Source of the DNA: DATAEG01 sp036258135
GTDB taxonomy: Bacteria; Actinomycetota; Actinomycetes; Mycobacteriales; Jatrophihabitantaceae
Direction: 5' to 3'
Length of the DNA stretch: 13,742 bases
Assembly: GCA_036258135.1 (NCBI GenBank)
Contig: DATAEG010000146.1
Span: forward strand, 1-13,742
The notes under the pieces were generated by a model. It made no database searches. It had not been told where the DNA came from and was given only the letters and a program-made list of their open reading frames with translations. The first letter of the stretch is position 1, and every line of letters starts with the position of its first letter. Below are positions 6,666 to 13,674 of the stretch, piece after piece. The translations under genes and the position numbers were made by a program.

Positions 6666-7721
6666 ATGGCACTTGACGAAGGCAAGTTAATGGCGTTTGT
6701 GCACCAGTTCGTCGGGGACCTGGGGGCGACGATCTCGGCCGGGAACGTCGTACTCGGCCACCGGCTGGGCCTGTACCGGGCGCTGGCCGAGTCGCCGGCC
6801 ACCGCCGCCGAACTCGCCGCCAAGACCGACACCGATGAGCGGTACATCACGGAGTGGCTGCGCGGCCAGGCGGCCGGCGGCTACGTCGAGTACGACGCCG
6901 CGAACGACTCGTTCTCCATGACCGAGGAACAGGCGTTCGCGCTGGCCAACCCGGACGGCGGCATCTACGCGCCCGGCGCGTTCGTGCTGGCGCTGGGCTC
7001 GCTTCAGGCCATCTCGGAGATCGAGAACGCCTTCCGCACCGGCAAGGGCTTCGGCTGGCACGAGCATGGCCACGAGGTCTTCGTGGGCTGCGAACAGTTC
7101 TTCCGTCCCGGCTACATCGCCAACCTGGTGCCCGGCTGGATCCCGGCACTGGACGGCGTCGAGGCCAAGCTGCGCGCCGGCGCCAAGGTTGCCGACGTGG
7201 GTTGTGGGCTGGGCGCGTCGTCCGTACTGCTCGCGCAGGAGTACCCGAACTCGCAGATCACCGGCTCGGACTACCACGAGGGCTCCATCGACCTGGCCCG
7301 CAAGCGCGCCGCCGACGCCGGGGTGGCCGACCGGACCACGTTCCAGATCGCGTCCGCCCAAGACTTCACCGGGCACGGCTACGACCTGGTGGCAACCTTC
7401 GACTGCCTGCACGACATGGGCGACCCGCTGGGCGCGGCCCGGCACATCCGCGAGTCCCTCGCCCCGGACGGAACCTGGCTGATCGTCGAGCCGATGGCCG
7501 GCGACACGGTAAGCGACAACCTCAACCCGGTCGGCCGGGTCTACTACAACTTCTCCACGTTCCTGTGCGTCCCGAACGCCATGTCGCAGGCCGGCGGCTA
7601 CGCTCTCGGCGCCCAGGCGGGCGAGGCGGCGATCCGCCGGGTCGTCACCGATGCCGGGTTCACCCGGTTCCGCCGGGCCAGTGAGACGCCGTTCAACCTG
7701 GTGTACGAAGCCCGCCCGTAG
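6666..7721 (+). CDS. Rv2258c-like winged-helix plus SAM-dependent methyltransferase
   Basis: The product is 351 aa. A winged-helix dimerisation-type domain at about 15-95 (LGHRLGLYRALAESPATAAELAAKT, ERYITEWLRGQAAGGYVEY) precedes a class I methyltransferase fold. Motif I is KVADVGCGLGASS at 174-186, the SAM-ribose acidic residue is D202 (ITGSDYHEG), and FDCLHDMGDP lies at 245-254. The C-terminal part (NFSTFLCVPNAMSQAGGYALGAQAG) probably lines the substrate pocket. The layout matches the mycobacterial Rv2258c family and small-molecule O-methyltransferases, so a hydroxyl or carboxyl acceptor on a natural product is plausible but not shown. It is the first gene after the putative SARP operator and lies 58 bases upstream of the hydrolase-glycosyltransferase, consistent with one operon. 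Confidence 0.9.
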   Translation: MALDEGKLMAFVHQFVGDLGATISAGNVVLGHRLGLYRALAESPATAAELAAKTDTDERYITEWLRGQAAGGYVEYDAANDSFSMTEEQAFALANPDGGIYAPGAFVLALGSLQAISEIENAFRTGKGFGWHEHGHEVFVGCEQFFRPGYIANLVPGWIPALDGVEAKLRAGAKVADVGCGLGASSVLLAQEYPNSQITGSDYHEGSIDLARKRAADAGVADRTTFQIASAQDFTGHGYDLVATFDCLHDMGDPLGAARHIRESLAPDGTWLIVEPMAGDTVSDNLNPVGRVYYNFSTFLCVPNAMSQAGGYALGAQAGEAAIRRVVTDAGFTRFRRASETPFNLVYEARP

Positions 7722-7779
7722 GAACCTCTATCGCCGGGGGAACACTCGGCGTTCCTGCGGGGGTCCCCGGGGGGAGGGA

Positions 7780-9840
7780 ATGGAGATGCGCGCTCGCACG
7801 CCGGATTTCGAGGGCATGGTCGAGACCCACGGCGCCAAGGTCGCCTACGAGGTCTACGGCACGTCCGGCCCGACGGTGGTGTTCCCGCCTATCTCGACGT
7901 TCGTCACCAGCCGGGCCTGGAAGGGGCAGATCCCCTTCCTGGCCCGGCACCGGCGTCTGGTCGTCATCGACGCGATCGGCAACGGCCGCTCCGAGCGTTC
8001 GCTCGTCCCAGAGGCGTACACCGACCAGGCTCGCGTCGACACCACCTTCGCCGTGATGGACGAGGCCGGCGTCGAGACCGCAGCCTTGGTCGGAATCTGC
8101 TCCAGCGCCTGGGTCGCGCTGCTGTGCGCGGCGCAGCGCCCCGAGCGCGTCCTCGGAGTGGCCGCGATCTCGCCGATGGCGCCGTACTTCCCGCAGGGGC
8201 CGGCGGAGGCACCCGGCTACATCGAGACGTCCTACCCGAGGACGCCTGAGGGATTGGCCGGCTACTTCGAGTTCTTCTTTGACGAGATGCTGCCCGAGCC
8301 GCATTCGTCCAAGCCGCGCGAGGACGCGATCGGCTGGGGGGCGGAGACCACAGCGGAGATCGTCGCCCTGGCCGAGTCCGTGCCGTCGGTCGTGCACAGC
8401 CGTGCTGAAACCGAAGCGATGCTGGAGAAGATCGGCTGCCCGGTCTTGGTGGTGGCCGGCGAGAACGACCGGTGCCAGACCATCGAACGCACGCGCACCG
8501 TCACCGACGTCCTGGGTGCGGAGAGCGTCGAGGTCATCGGCGGGGGACACCTCGTCCAGGCCCGCGAACCGGTGGCGGTGAACCTGGCGGTGGCCTCGTT
8601 CCTGGACCGGGTGCTGCCGGTACCACGCCCGGCCCGCACCGTGGTCCGGCCGGCCGTGGCCGGACCACGCGTGCTTTACCTGTCCTCACCGATCGGCCTC
8701 GGCCACGCCCGCCGGGACGTCTCGATCGCCCGGGCCCTGCGCGCGGCGCGGCCGGAGGTGCAGGTCGACTGGCTGGCCCAGCCGCCGCTGACGCAATGGC
8801 TGCAGGAGCGTGGCGAGGCCGTCCATGCCGCGTCCCACCTGCTGGCCAGCGAGACCGCGCATATCGACGCCGAGTGCGGCGAGCACGCGCTGAACGCGTT
8901 CCAGGCAATCCGTCGGATGGACGAGATCCTGCTGGCCAACTTCATGCTGTTCAACGAGATCGTCGAGCGGGAACGTTACGACCTATGGGTCGGCGATGAG
9001 GCCTGGGACCTGGACTACTTCCTCCACGAAAACCCCGAGCTCAAGCAGGCGCCGTATGCGTGGCTCACCGACTTCGTGGGCTGGCTGCCCACGCCGGAAG
9101 GTGGGGCGTCCGAGGCCGAGCTCACCGCGGACTACAACGCTGACATGCTGGAGCAGATCGCCCGCCTGCCCTGGCTGCGGGACCGCTCGATCTTCGTCGG
9201 CAGCCCGGACGACATCGTCCCCGACGCCTTCGGCCCCGGCCTGCCGGGCATTCGCGAATGGACGACCGCACATTACGAGTTCAGCGGGTACGTCGCCGAC
9301 CCACCGTCCGCGGCGGACCGCGCCCAGTTCGGCTTCGGGCCAGAGCCGGTCTGCGTGGTCGCGGTGGGCGGCAGCGGCGTCGGCGCCAGCCTGCTGCGGC
9401 GCGCGGTCGAGGCGCACGAGGAACTCGCCGCCAGGGTGCCCGGGCTGCACACAGTACTGGTGACCGGGCCGCGGATCGACCCCGCCTCGATCCCGGCTCC
9501 ATCTGGCGTCGAGGTCCGCGGCTACGTGCCCGACCTCGACCGGATGCTGACGGCGTGTGACGTGGCGCTGGTCCAGGGCGGGCTGGGCACGACGATGGAA
9601 CTGGCCGCGGCCGGCACCCCGTTCGTGTACGTGCCACTGCGTAGTCACTTCGAGCAGAACCGGCACGTCCGGCACCGGCTGGAGCGGTACCGGGCCGGTC
9701 GCTGCGTGACCTGGGAGGAGGCCACTCCGGGCCATCTGGCCGACCAGCTCTCCGCTGCCATGCGCTCCAAGCGGCGGCCCCGGCCGGTGGAGACCGACGG
9801 CGCTCAGCGGGCCGCGGCACTGCTGGCTGATCTGTTCTGA
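7780..9840 (+). CDS. Fused alpha/beta-hydrolase and GT-B glycosyltransferase
   Basis: The product is 686 aa. Residues 1 to about 280 are an alpha/beta-hydrolase fold: oxyanion region near VVFPPISTF, nucleophile elbow GICSS with Cys107 where Ser is usual, acidic residue D230 (AGENDR) and His257 (GGGHLV). After a Pro/Arg linker, 295-686 form a GT-B glycosyltransferase. Its N-terminal half starts RVLYLSSPIGLGHARRD. The sugar-nucleotide-binding half carries GYVPDLDRMLTACD, GGLGTTMELAAAGTPFVYVP (600 onward) and EQN (625-627), as in GT1/MGT-type enzymes. Start: a G-rich ribosome site abuts the ATG at 7780 and is better spaced for an ATG at 7786; the upstream frame from 7651 overlaps the methyltransferase. 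The sugar and acceptor are unknown. The 3' end is duplicated at 12835-12980. Confidence 0.9.
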   Translation: MEMRARTPDFEGMVETHGAKVAYEVYGTSGPTVVFPPISTFVTSRAWKGQIPFLARHRRLVVIDAIGNGRSERSLVPEAYTDQARVDTTFAVMDEAGVETAALVGICSSAWVALLCAAQRPERVLGVAAISPMAPYFPQGPAEAPGYIETSYPRTPEGLAGYFEFFFDEMLPEPHSSKPREDAIGWGAETTAEIVALAESVPSVVHSRAETEAMLEKIGCPVLVVAGENDRCQTIERTRTVTDVLGAESVEVIGGGHLVQAREPVAVNLAVASFLDRVLPVPRPARTVVRPAVAGPRVLYLSSPIGLGHARRDVSIARALRAARPEVQVDWLAQPPLTQWLQERGEAVHAASHLLASETAHIDAECGEHALNAFQAIRRMDEILLANFMLFNEIVERERYDLWVGDEAWDLDYFLHENPELKQAPYAWLTDFVGWLPTPEGGASEAELTADYNADMLEQIARLPWLRDRSIFVGSPDDIVPDAFGPGLPGIREWTTAHYEFSGYVADPPSAADRAQFGFGPEPVCVVAVGGSGVGASLLRRAVEAHEELAARVPGLHTVLVTGPRIDPASIPAPSGVEVRGYVPDLDRMLTACDVALVQGGLGTTMELAAAGTPFVYVPLRSHFEQNRHVRHRLERYRAGRCVTWEEATPGHLADQLSAAMRSKRRPRPVETDGAQRAAALLADLF

Positions 9841-9865
9841 GCGACCGCACGCCGCTGCCGAGTGG

Positions 9866-9871
9866 CACCAT
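9866..9871 (+). promoter_or_regulatory. Candidate leaderless -10 element CACCAT
   Basis: CACCAT (CANNNT) ends six bases before the ATG at 9878, which has no Shine-Dalgarno. The 37-base gap after the glycosyltransferase stop could hold a minimal promoter, or the gene may be read through from upstream. Confidence 0.25.
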
Positions 9872-9877
9872 CTACGG

Positions 9878-11533
9878 ATGGGGAGGGCGCCGACGGACGA
9901 AGCCTGGAGCGTCCTGCGCGCCGGCGACGCCGCAGCGGCGCGTCGCGCCTTCGAGGCGGCGTTGGCGGACAACGACAGCGGTGAGGTGCGCGAGGGCCTC
10001 GCCACCGCGCTGTATCTGGAGCACATGTACGTCGAGGCGGCCGACCAGTACGAGCTCGCCTTCTCCGCTTTCCGCGCGGCGCACGATTACATGGCGGCTG
10101 GCCGGGCGGCCCGGACCGCCGCCTGGATTCGCGGCAGTGTCCTCGGCGAATGGGCCGTCCAGAGTGGATGGCTGGCCCGGGCCCGCACTGTCTTCGCCGA
10201 GGCGGGTGAGAACCAGCCCGAATACGGCTGGGTTCTGATCATCGAATCGTTCTCCGAACCCGATCCGGATGTTCGCGAGGCGCTGCTCCGCCGGGCCATG
10301 GAGATCGGGCGTCGCTTCCACGACCCCGACATCGAGAATGAAGCGCTCGCCTACCTCGCTTCCGTCTACATCCTGACCGACCGCGCGGAGCAGGGGTTCC
10401 TCCTGTTCGACGAGGCGCTGGCCGCCGCGTGCACAGGCGAGATGACCGACCTGGCCGCGGTCGACTCGATGTTCTGCGGGTTCTATTGGGCCTGCGAGCT
10501 GCTCAACGACGTGCCGCGCGCCGACCAGTGGATGCGCGCCGCCGCGGGACTGATGAGCCAACGCAACGTGGTGGCCGCGTTCTGCCGGGCGCACTACGGG
10601 GGCATCCTCACGGCTGCCGGACGGTGGCCGGAGGCTGAGGCCGAGCTGGTAAAGGCGGCGCAGCGTTTCGAGCGAGGAATCTCGGCCCGCCGCGAGGCGG
10701 CCTTGATCCGATTGGCGGATCTGCGCATCCGGCAAGGTCGTCTGGAGGAGGCGGCCCAGCTGCTCGTCGGCCTCGAGCATCATCCCGACGCGGTACGCGC
10801 GGTGGCTTTCCTCCACCTCGCCCGCGGTCAGACCGCGGTGGCGCGGGACCTGCTGGAGCGGGCCACCGAAGGTCCGGACGACGCGGTTCCCCAAGCCGGA
10901 TTGGCTGCGGCCACGATGATCGGCCCTTTGCTAGGGCTGCTGGTGGAGGTTCAGCTCGCCGAGGAAGACGTCGACGCCGCGGGACGGACGGCGCTGCGGC
11001 TGCAACGTCTCGCTGACGCACAGCACGGCCCGTACCTCATCGCGGCGGCCGCTCTGGCGCAGGGCCTGGTGTGCGCCGCGACAGATCAGCGCGACGCCCG
11101 GGCCCGGCTGCACCGGGCCATGGAGGGGTTCGCGCTGGCGCAACTACCGATGGAGCGGGCCCGGGCCCGGCTGGAGATGGCCCGCTCCTTTGCGGAGGGC
11201 TCACCGGAGCTGGCCGTCGTCGAGGCGAAGGGCGCGCTGGCGGACTTCGAGCGGCTGGGTGCGGCCCGGTACGCCGACGCCGCTGGAGCGCTGCTTCGCT
11301 CGCCCGGCGCCCGGGTACGAACCGGCGCCAAGGGTGTTGGCGCTCTGACCAAGCGGGAGACCGAGGTCCTCGCGTTGCTCGGTGCCGGGCTGTCGAACCC
11401 GGAGATCGCGGACCGGCTCTACATCACTCGGAAGACGGTGGAGACCCACGTGGGGAATCTGCTGTCGAAGCTCGGGCTGCGCAACCGCGCCGAGGCGGCT
11501 GCGTTCGCAGTGCGGGAGGGTATCCAGCCCTGA
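9878..11533 (+). CDS. TPR-containing LuxR-family transcriptional regulator
   Basis: The product is 551 aa. Most of it (about 1-480) is a run of alpha-helical TPR-like repeats rich in Ala and Leu (AAARRAFEAALADND, AADQYELAFSAFRAAHDY, GRWPEAEAELVKAAQRFE). The C-terminus, about 489-546, is a clear LuxR/FixJ-type HTH: LTKRETEVLALLGAGLSNPEIA, then TRKTVETHVGNLLSKLGLRNRAEAAAFA. There is no Walker A or other ATPase motif, so this is a shortened LAL-like protein or a separate TPR-HTH class. The TPR part probably senses a protein or small ligand. Its place between two enzyme genes suggests it controls the cluster. The start at 9878 follows no Shine-Dalgarno. Confidence 0.88.
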   Translation: MGRAPTDEAWSVLRAGDAAAARRAFEAALADNDSGEVREGLATALYLEHMYVEAADQYELAFSAFRAAHDYMAAGRAARTAAWIRGSVLGEWAVQSGWLARARTVFAEAGENQPEYGWVLIIESFSEPDPDVREALLRRAMEIGRRFHDPDIENEALAYLASVYILTDRAEQGFLLFDEALAAACTGEMTDLAAVDSMFCGFYWACELLNDVPRADQWMRAAAGLMSQRNVVAAFCRAHYGGILTAAGRWPEAEAELVKAAQRFERGISARREAALIRLADLRIRQGRLEEAAQLLVGLEHHPDAVRAVAFLHLARGQTAVARDLLERATEGPDDAVPQAGLAAATMIGPLLGLLVEVQLAEEDVDAAGRTALRLQRLADAQHGPYLIAAAALAQGLVCAATDQRDARARLHRAMEGFALAQLPMERARARLEMARSFAEGSPELAVVEAKGALADFERLGAARYADAAGALLRSPGARVRTGAKGVGALTKRETEVLALLGAGLSNPEIADRLYITRKTVETHVGNLLSKLGLRNRAEAAAFAVREGIQP

Positions 11534-11566
11534 TTGCCGGGTGCCGCCTCGGGGAGTTCACCGATG

Positions 11567-11588
11567 TGGCAGTGCCCCGCGGCTGCCA
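11567..11588. repeat. Inverted repeat upstream of the oxidoreductase gene
   Basis: TGGCAG (11567-11572) and CTGCCA (11583-11588) form a perfect six-base arm pair with a ten-base loop. It lies in the 65-base gap between the LuxR-type gene and the oxidoreductase start, overlapping the candidate -10. It could be an operator for the LuxR-type regulator. Evidence is positional. Confidence 0.3.
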
Positions 11589-11592
11589 ACCT
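11587..11592 (+). promoter_or_regulatory. Candidate leaderless -10 element CAACCT
   Basis: CAACCT (CANNNT) ends six bases before the ATG at 11599, which has no Shine-Dalgarno. It is weak alone; the support is the shared spacing with other starts in the window. Confidence 0.22.
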
Positions 11593-11598
11593 GGCCGC

Positions 11599-12819
11599 AT
11601 GTCTCTGCATTACGACGTGATCGTCGTCGGGGCGCGCTGCGCCGGATCGCCGACCGCGATGCTGCTGGCCCGGCGCGGGTATCGGGTGCTCGTAGTCGAC
11701 AGATCGAGGTTCCCCAGCGACACGATCTCGACGCACCTCATCCATCCGCCGGGCGTGGCCGCGCTACGGGACTGGGGATTGCTCGACCGGCTCATCGCGA
11801 CGGGGTGCCCGCCCATCTCGACCTACGCGTTCGACTTCGGTCCGTTCACGCTCGCGGGTCGGCCCGGCCACGCCGCCGCCGACGTCGCCTACTCGCCGCG
11901 CCGGACCGTCCTCGACAAGCTGCTCGTGGACGGCGCCGCCGAGGCCGGCGCCGACGTCCGGGAGGCCGTCACCGTCGACGACGTGGTGATGGAGGACGCT
12001 CGGGTCGTTGGTATCCGCAGCCATGCGAAGGGCGGTCCGACCGTCACGGATTACGCCCGGGTCGTCGTCGGCGCGGACGGTCGGCACTCCTCGGTGGCCA
12101 AGGCGGTGTCGCCGGCGCGCTACCACGAGCGACCGCCCATTTTGGCCGGCTACTACTCGTACTGGAGCGGCCTGCCGATGGACGGCCGGTTCGAGACGTA
12201 CGTCCGGCCCGGCCGCGGGTTCGCGGCGATGCCCACCCACGACGATCTCACCTTGGTGGTGGGCGGTTGGCCGACCGCGGAGTTCGAGGCGAACCGCAGC
12301 GACATCGAGGGCAACTACCTGAAGATGTTTGAGCTGGCGCTCGACTTCGCCGAGCGGCTCGGCGCCGCGACTCGGATGGAGCGCATCGTCGGGACGGCGG
12401 TGCCGAATTACTTCACCACGCCGTTCGGCCCGGGATGGGTGCTGGTGGGCGACGCCGGATACAACAAGGACTTCATCACCGCTCAAGGCATCACCGACGC
12501 GTTCCGCGACGCCGAGCTGTGCGCTGCGGCGATCGACCACGCCCTAGCCGGCACCCGGCCGTTCGAGTCCGCGATGCGCGACTACCAGCAGACCCGGGAC
12601 GCTCACGTGCTGCCGATGTTCGAGTTCACCTGTCAGCTGGCGGCCCTCGAGCCGCCGCCACCGGAACTCGCCGAGCTGCTGGCCGCCATCCACGGCAACC
12701 AGGAGGAGATGGACGCCTTCGCCCGGCTCAACGCCGGAGTGACCTCACCCGCGGAGTTCTTCGCGCCGTCCAACGTCGAGCGGATCATGACACTGGCCGG
12801 TGCGCCCACGCCCGCGTAG
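11599..12819 (+). CDS. FAD-dependent oxidoreductase (PHBH/geranylgeranyl-reductase-like)
   Basis: The product is 406 aa. The N-terminal Rossmann motif DVIVVGARCAGSPTAMLLARRGYRVLVVDR has G11-x-R-C-x-G16 and an ADP-ribose-binding acidic residue D34. It is followed by SRFPSDTISTHLIHPPGV, typical of a widespread group of flavin monooxygenases and reductases. VVVGADGRHS near 156-164 is the second FAD motif. GWVLVGDAGYNKDFITAQGITDAFRDAELCA, with D285, is the GD/FAD-ribityl motif. The C-terminal part (about 330-406) is helical. Hydroxylation or double-bond reduction of a lipophilic substrate is plausible; NAD(P)H preference cannot be read. ATG 11599 is chosen because the Rossmann strand starts five residues later; the frame extending back to 11071 is a shadow of the LuxR-type gene. 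Confidence 0.9.
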   Translation: MSLHYDVIVVGARCAGSPTAMLLARRGYRVLVVDRSRFPSDTISTHLIHPPGVAALRDWGLLDRLIATGCPPISTYAFDFGPFTLAGRPGHAAADVAYSPRRTVLDKLLVDGAAEAGADVREAVTVDDVVMEDARVVGIRSHAKGGPTVTDYARVVVGADGRHSSVAKAVSPARYHERPPILAGYYSYWSGLPMDGRFETYVRPGRGFAAMPTHDDLTLVVGGWPTAEFEANRSDIEGNYLKMFELALDFAERLGAATRMERIVGTAVPNYFTTPFGPGWVLVGDAGYNKDFITAQGITDAFRDAELCAAAIDHALAGTRPFESAMRDYQQTRDAHVLPMFEFTCQLAALEPPPPELAELLAAIHGNQEEMDAFARLNAGVTSPAEFFAPSNVERIMTLAGAPTPA

Positions 12820-12828
12820 GGCGGTCCA

Positions 12829-12980
12829 TTGAGCTACCGGGCGGGCCGCTGCGTGACCTGGGACGAGGCCACGGCCGGCCATCTGGCCGACGAGCTTTCC
12901 GTCGCCATGCGCTCCAAGCGGCGGCCCCGCCCGGTCGGACCGACGGCGCGATGCGCGCCATGCTCGCCGACCTCTTCTGA
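12829..12980 (+). pseudogene. Degenerate duplicate of the glycosyltransferase C-terminus
   Basis: Positions 12835-12935 align without gaps to 9688-9788, the 3' end of the hydrolase-glycosyltransferase gene. I count 90 identical of 101 bases. The peptide YRAGRCVTWDEATAGHLADELSVAMRSKRRPRPV parallels YRAGRCVTWEEATPGHLADQLSAAMRSKRRPRPV. About one base is then lost, shifting the frame; the tail continues in another frame as DGAMRAMLADLF and stops at 12980, mirroring the parent's LADLF stop. It starts nine bases after the oxidoreductase stop, has no start or ribosome site of its own, and lacks the catalytic domain. It is a remnant of a second glycosyltransferase gene or of a segmental duplication. 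Confidence 0.85.
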
Positions 12981-13019
12981 CGCCCGTACCCTCAGGTCCG
13001 TCCGCGCGCGTAAGGGCGT
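12980..13019 (+). terminator. Weak hairpin after the glycosyltransferase remnant
   Basis: ACGCCCGTAC (12980-12989) pairs with GTAAGGGCGT (13010-13019) apart from one mismatch, with a 20-base loop, followed by a short TTCTT. It could close the cluster transcript before the Lys/Ala-rich gene. The loop is long and the U-tract poor. Confidence 0.3.
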
Positions 13020-13067
13020 TCTTCGGTCGCGATAGCGTCTGTGCCTACCTCGATCGCCGGTCGACGC

Positions 13068-13074
13068 GAAGGAG
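13068..13074 (+). promoter_or_regulatory. Ribosome binding site GAAGGAG
   Basis: GAAGGAG lies five bases before the ATG at 13080. It decides that start over the in-frame GTG at 13041. Confidence 0.8.
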
Positions 13075-13079
13075 ATGCC

Positions 13080-13559
13080 ATGGCCACCGCGCCCACGCCG
13101 CCGGAGAAGTCGCCGCGCACGCGCCGAGTCACACGCCCAACTTCAAGCCGCGCGTTCACAGCGGCGCCGGTCGCGAAGACGGCCACTCCGACGAAGACCG
13201 CCGTGCGGAAGGCTCCCGCGAAAAGGACTGCCGCCGCGGAAACGGCGCCGGCTGCCAAGACAACTGCCGTAAAGAAAACGGCGCGGGTCGCTAAGCCGTC
13301 ATCGACGGCCAAGCCAACGTCCGTCCCGTCCGCCCGGGTCCACGCCACCGCACCGGCTGAAACCGTTGCATCCCCGCAGAACAGCTTGGACGACCTGGAA
13401 CGGCGCGAAGCGGCGCTCCGCATGGCTTTACGCGATCACTCTCGGGACCTGAAGAACCTGAAGAAGACGATCAAGCGGCAGCGCATCAAGATCGACTCCC
13501 TCAAGGTTGACCTGGCCAAGGCCACCAAGAAGCGGAAGGCCGCAGCAAAGGGCGGTTGA
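13080..13559 (+). CDS. Lys/Ala/Pro-rich protein with C-terminal coiled coil
   Basis: The product is 159 aa and very basic. Residues 1-100 are low-complexity Ala/Pro/Thr/Lys with short KTA, AKRT and VKKTA motifs, resembling the disordered tails of histone H1-like or HU-tail nucleoid proteins. Residues 102-148 (LDDLERREAALRMALRDHSRDL to IKIDSLKVDLAKATKK) form a charged helix with heptad spacing, probably a dimeric coiled coil. No signal peptide or membrane segment is present. DNA or RNA binding is inferred from charge only, and I do not recognise the family. The tail uses AAA/AAG and other lower-GC codons more than its neighbours. It stands apart from the cluster by a 99-base gap and its own strong ribosome site. 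Confidence 0.75.
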   Translation: MATAPTPPEKSPRTRRVTRPTSSRAFTAAPVAKTATPTKTAVRKAPAKRTAAAETAPAAKTTAVKKTARVAKPSSTAKPTSVPSARVHATAPAETVASPQNSLDDLERREAALRMALRDHSRDLKNLKKTIKRQRIKIDSLKVDLAKATKKRKAAAKGG

Positions 13560-13583
13560 TGGTCAGTCCCGTGCGGCTGGCCG

Positions 13584-13624
13584 TCGTCCACAGCCTTGTT
13601 AGATTTCTCGTGCTCTGTCCACAG
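13584..13624. repeat. Repeated GTCCACAG octamer, 31 bp apart
   Basis: TCGTCCACAG (13584-13593) and CTGTCCACAG (13615-13624) share GTCCACAG with starts exactly 31 bases apart, about three helical turns. They lie in the 115-base intergenic region before the last gene. The motif resembles the actinobacterial DnaA-box core TTGTCCACA but neither copy matches it fully. A paired regulator site is possible. Confidence 0.35.
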
Positions 13625-13661
13625 ATTTCGTCAGGCCGTCCCGGGCGGTCTTGCGGTTCTT

Positions 13662-13667
13662 TAGATT
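13662..13667 (+). promoter_or_regulatory. Candidate -10 element TAGATT
   Basis: TAGATT fits TANNNT and ends seven bases before the ATG at 13675, which has no Shine-Dalgarno; a leaderless transcript would fit. A second TAGATT occurs at 13600-13605. Confidence 0.4.
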
Positions 13668-13674
13668 CAGACGT

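Noticed and set aside
7739..7755. GGAAC/GTTCC inverted repeat and G-rich leader before the hydrolase-glycosyltransferase
   Set aside because: GGAAC resembles an ECF sigma -35, but no matching -10 lies at the proper distance, and the 5-bp stem is too short to call.
7651..7779. Upstream extension of the hydrolase-glycosyltransferase
   Set aside because: It overlaps the methyltransferase C-terminus in another frame and lacks a ribosome site, whereas a G-rich site precedes 7780.
11071..11598. Upstream extension of the oxidoreductase frame
   Set aside because: It runs out of frame through the LuxR-type gene and is Arg/Gly-rich; the Rossmann motif begins right after the ATG at 11599.
12435..12980. 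181-aa plus-strand open frame spanning the oxidoreductase end and the glycosyltransferase remnant
   Set aside because: Its first two thirds are an out-of-frame reading of the FAD gene; only the last dozen residues correspond to the shifted tail of the glycosyltransferase remnant.
6588..13079. Possible mobile element carrying the cluster
   Set aside because: No transposase, integrase, tRNA-based attachment site or terminal inverted repeats were found; the only duplication is the glycosyltransferase 3' end, which is internal.
13584..13624. Replication origin suggested by GTCCACAG motifs
   Set aside because: Only two imperfect DnaA-like boxes, no AT-rich unwinding region and no dnaA or dnaN nearby.
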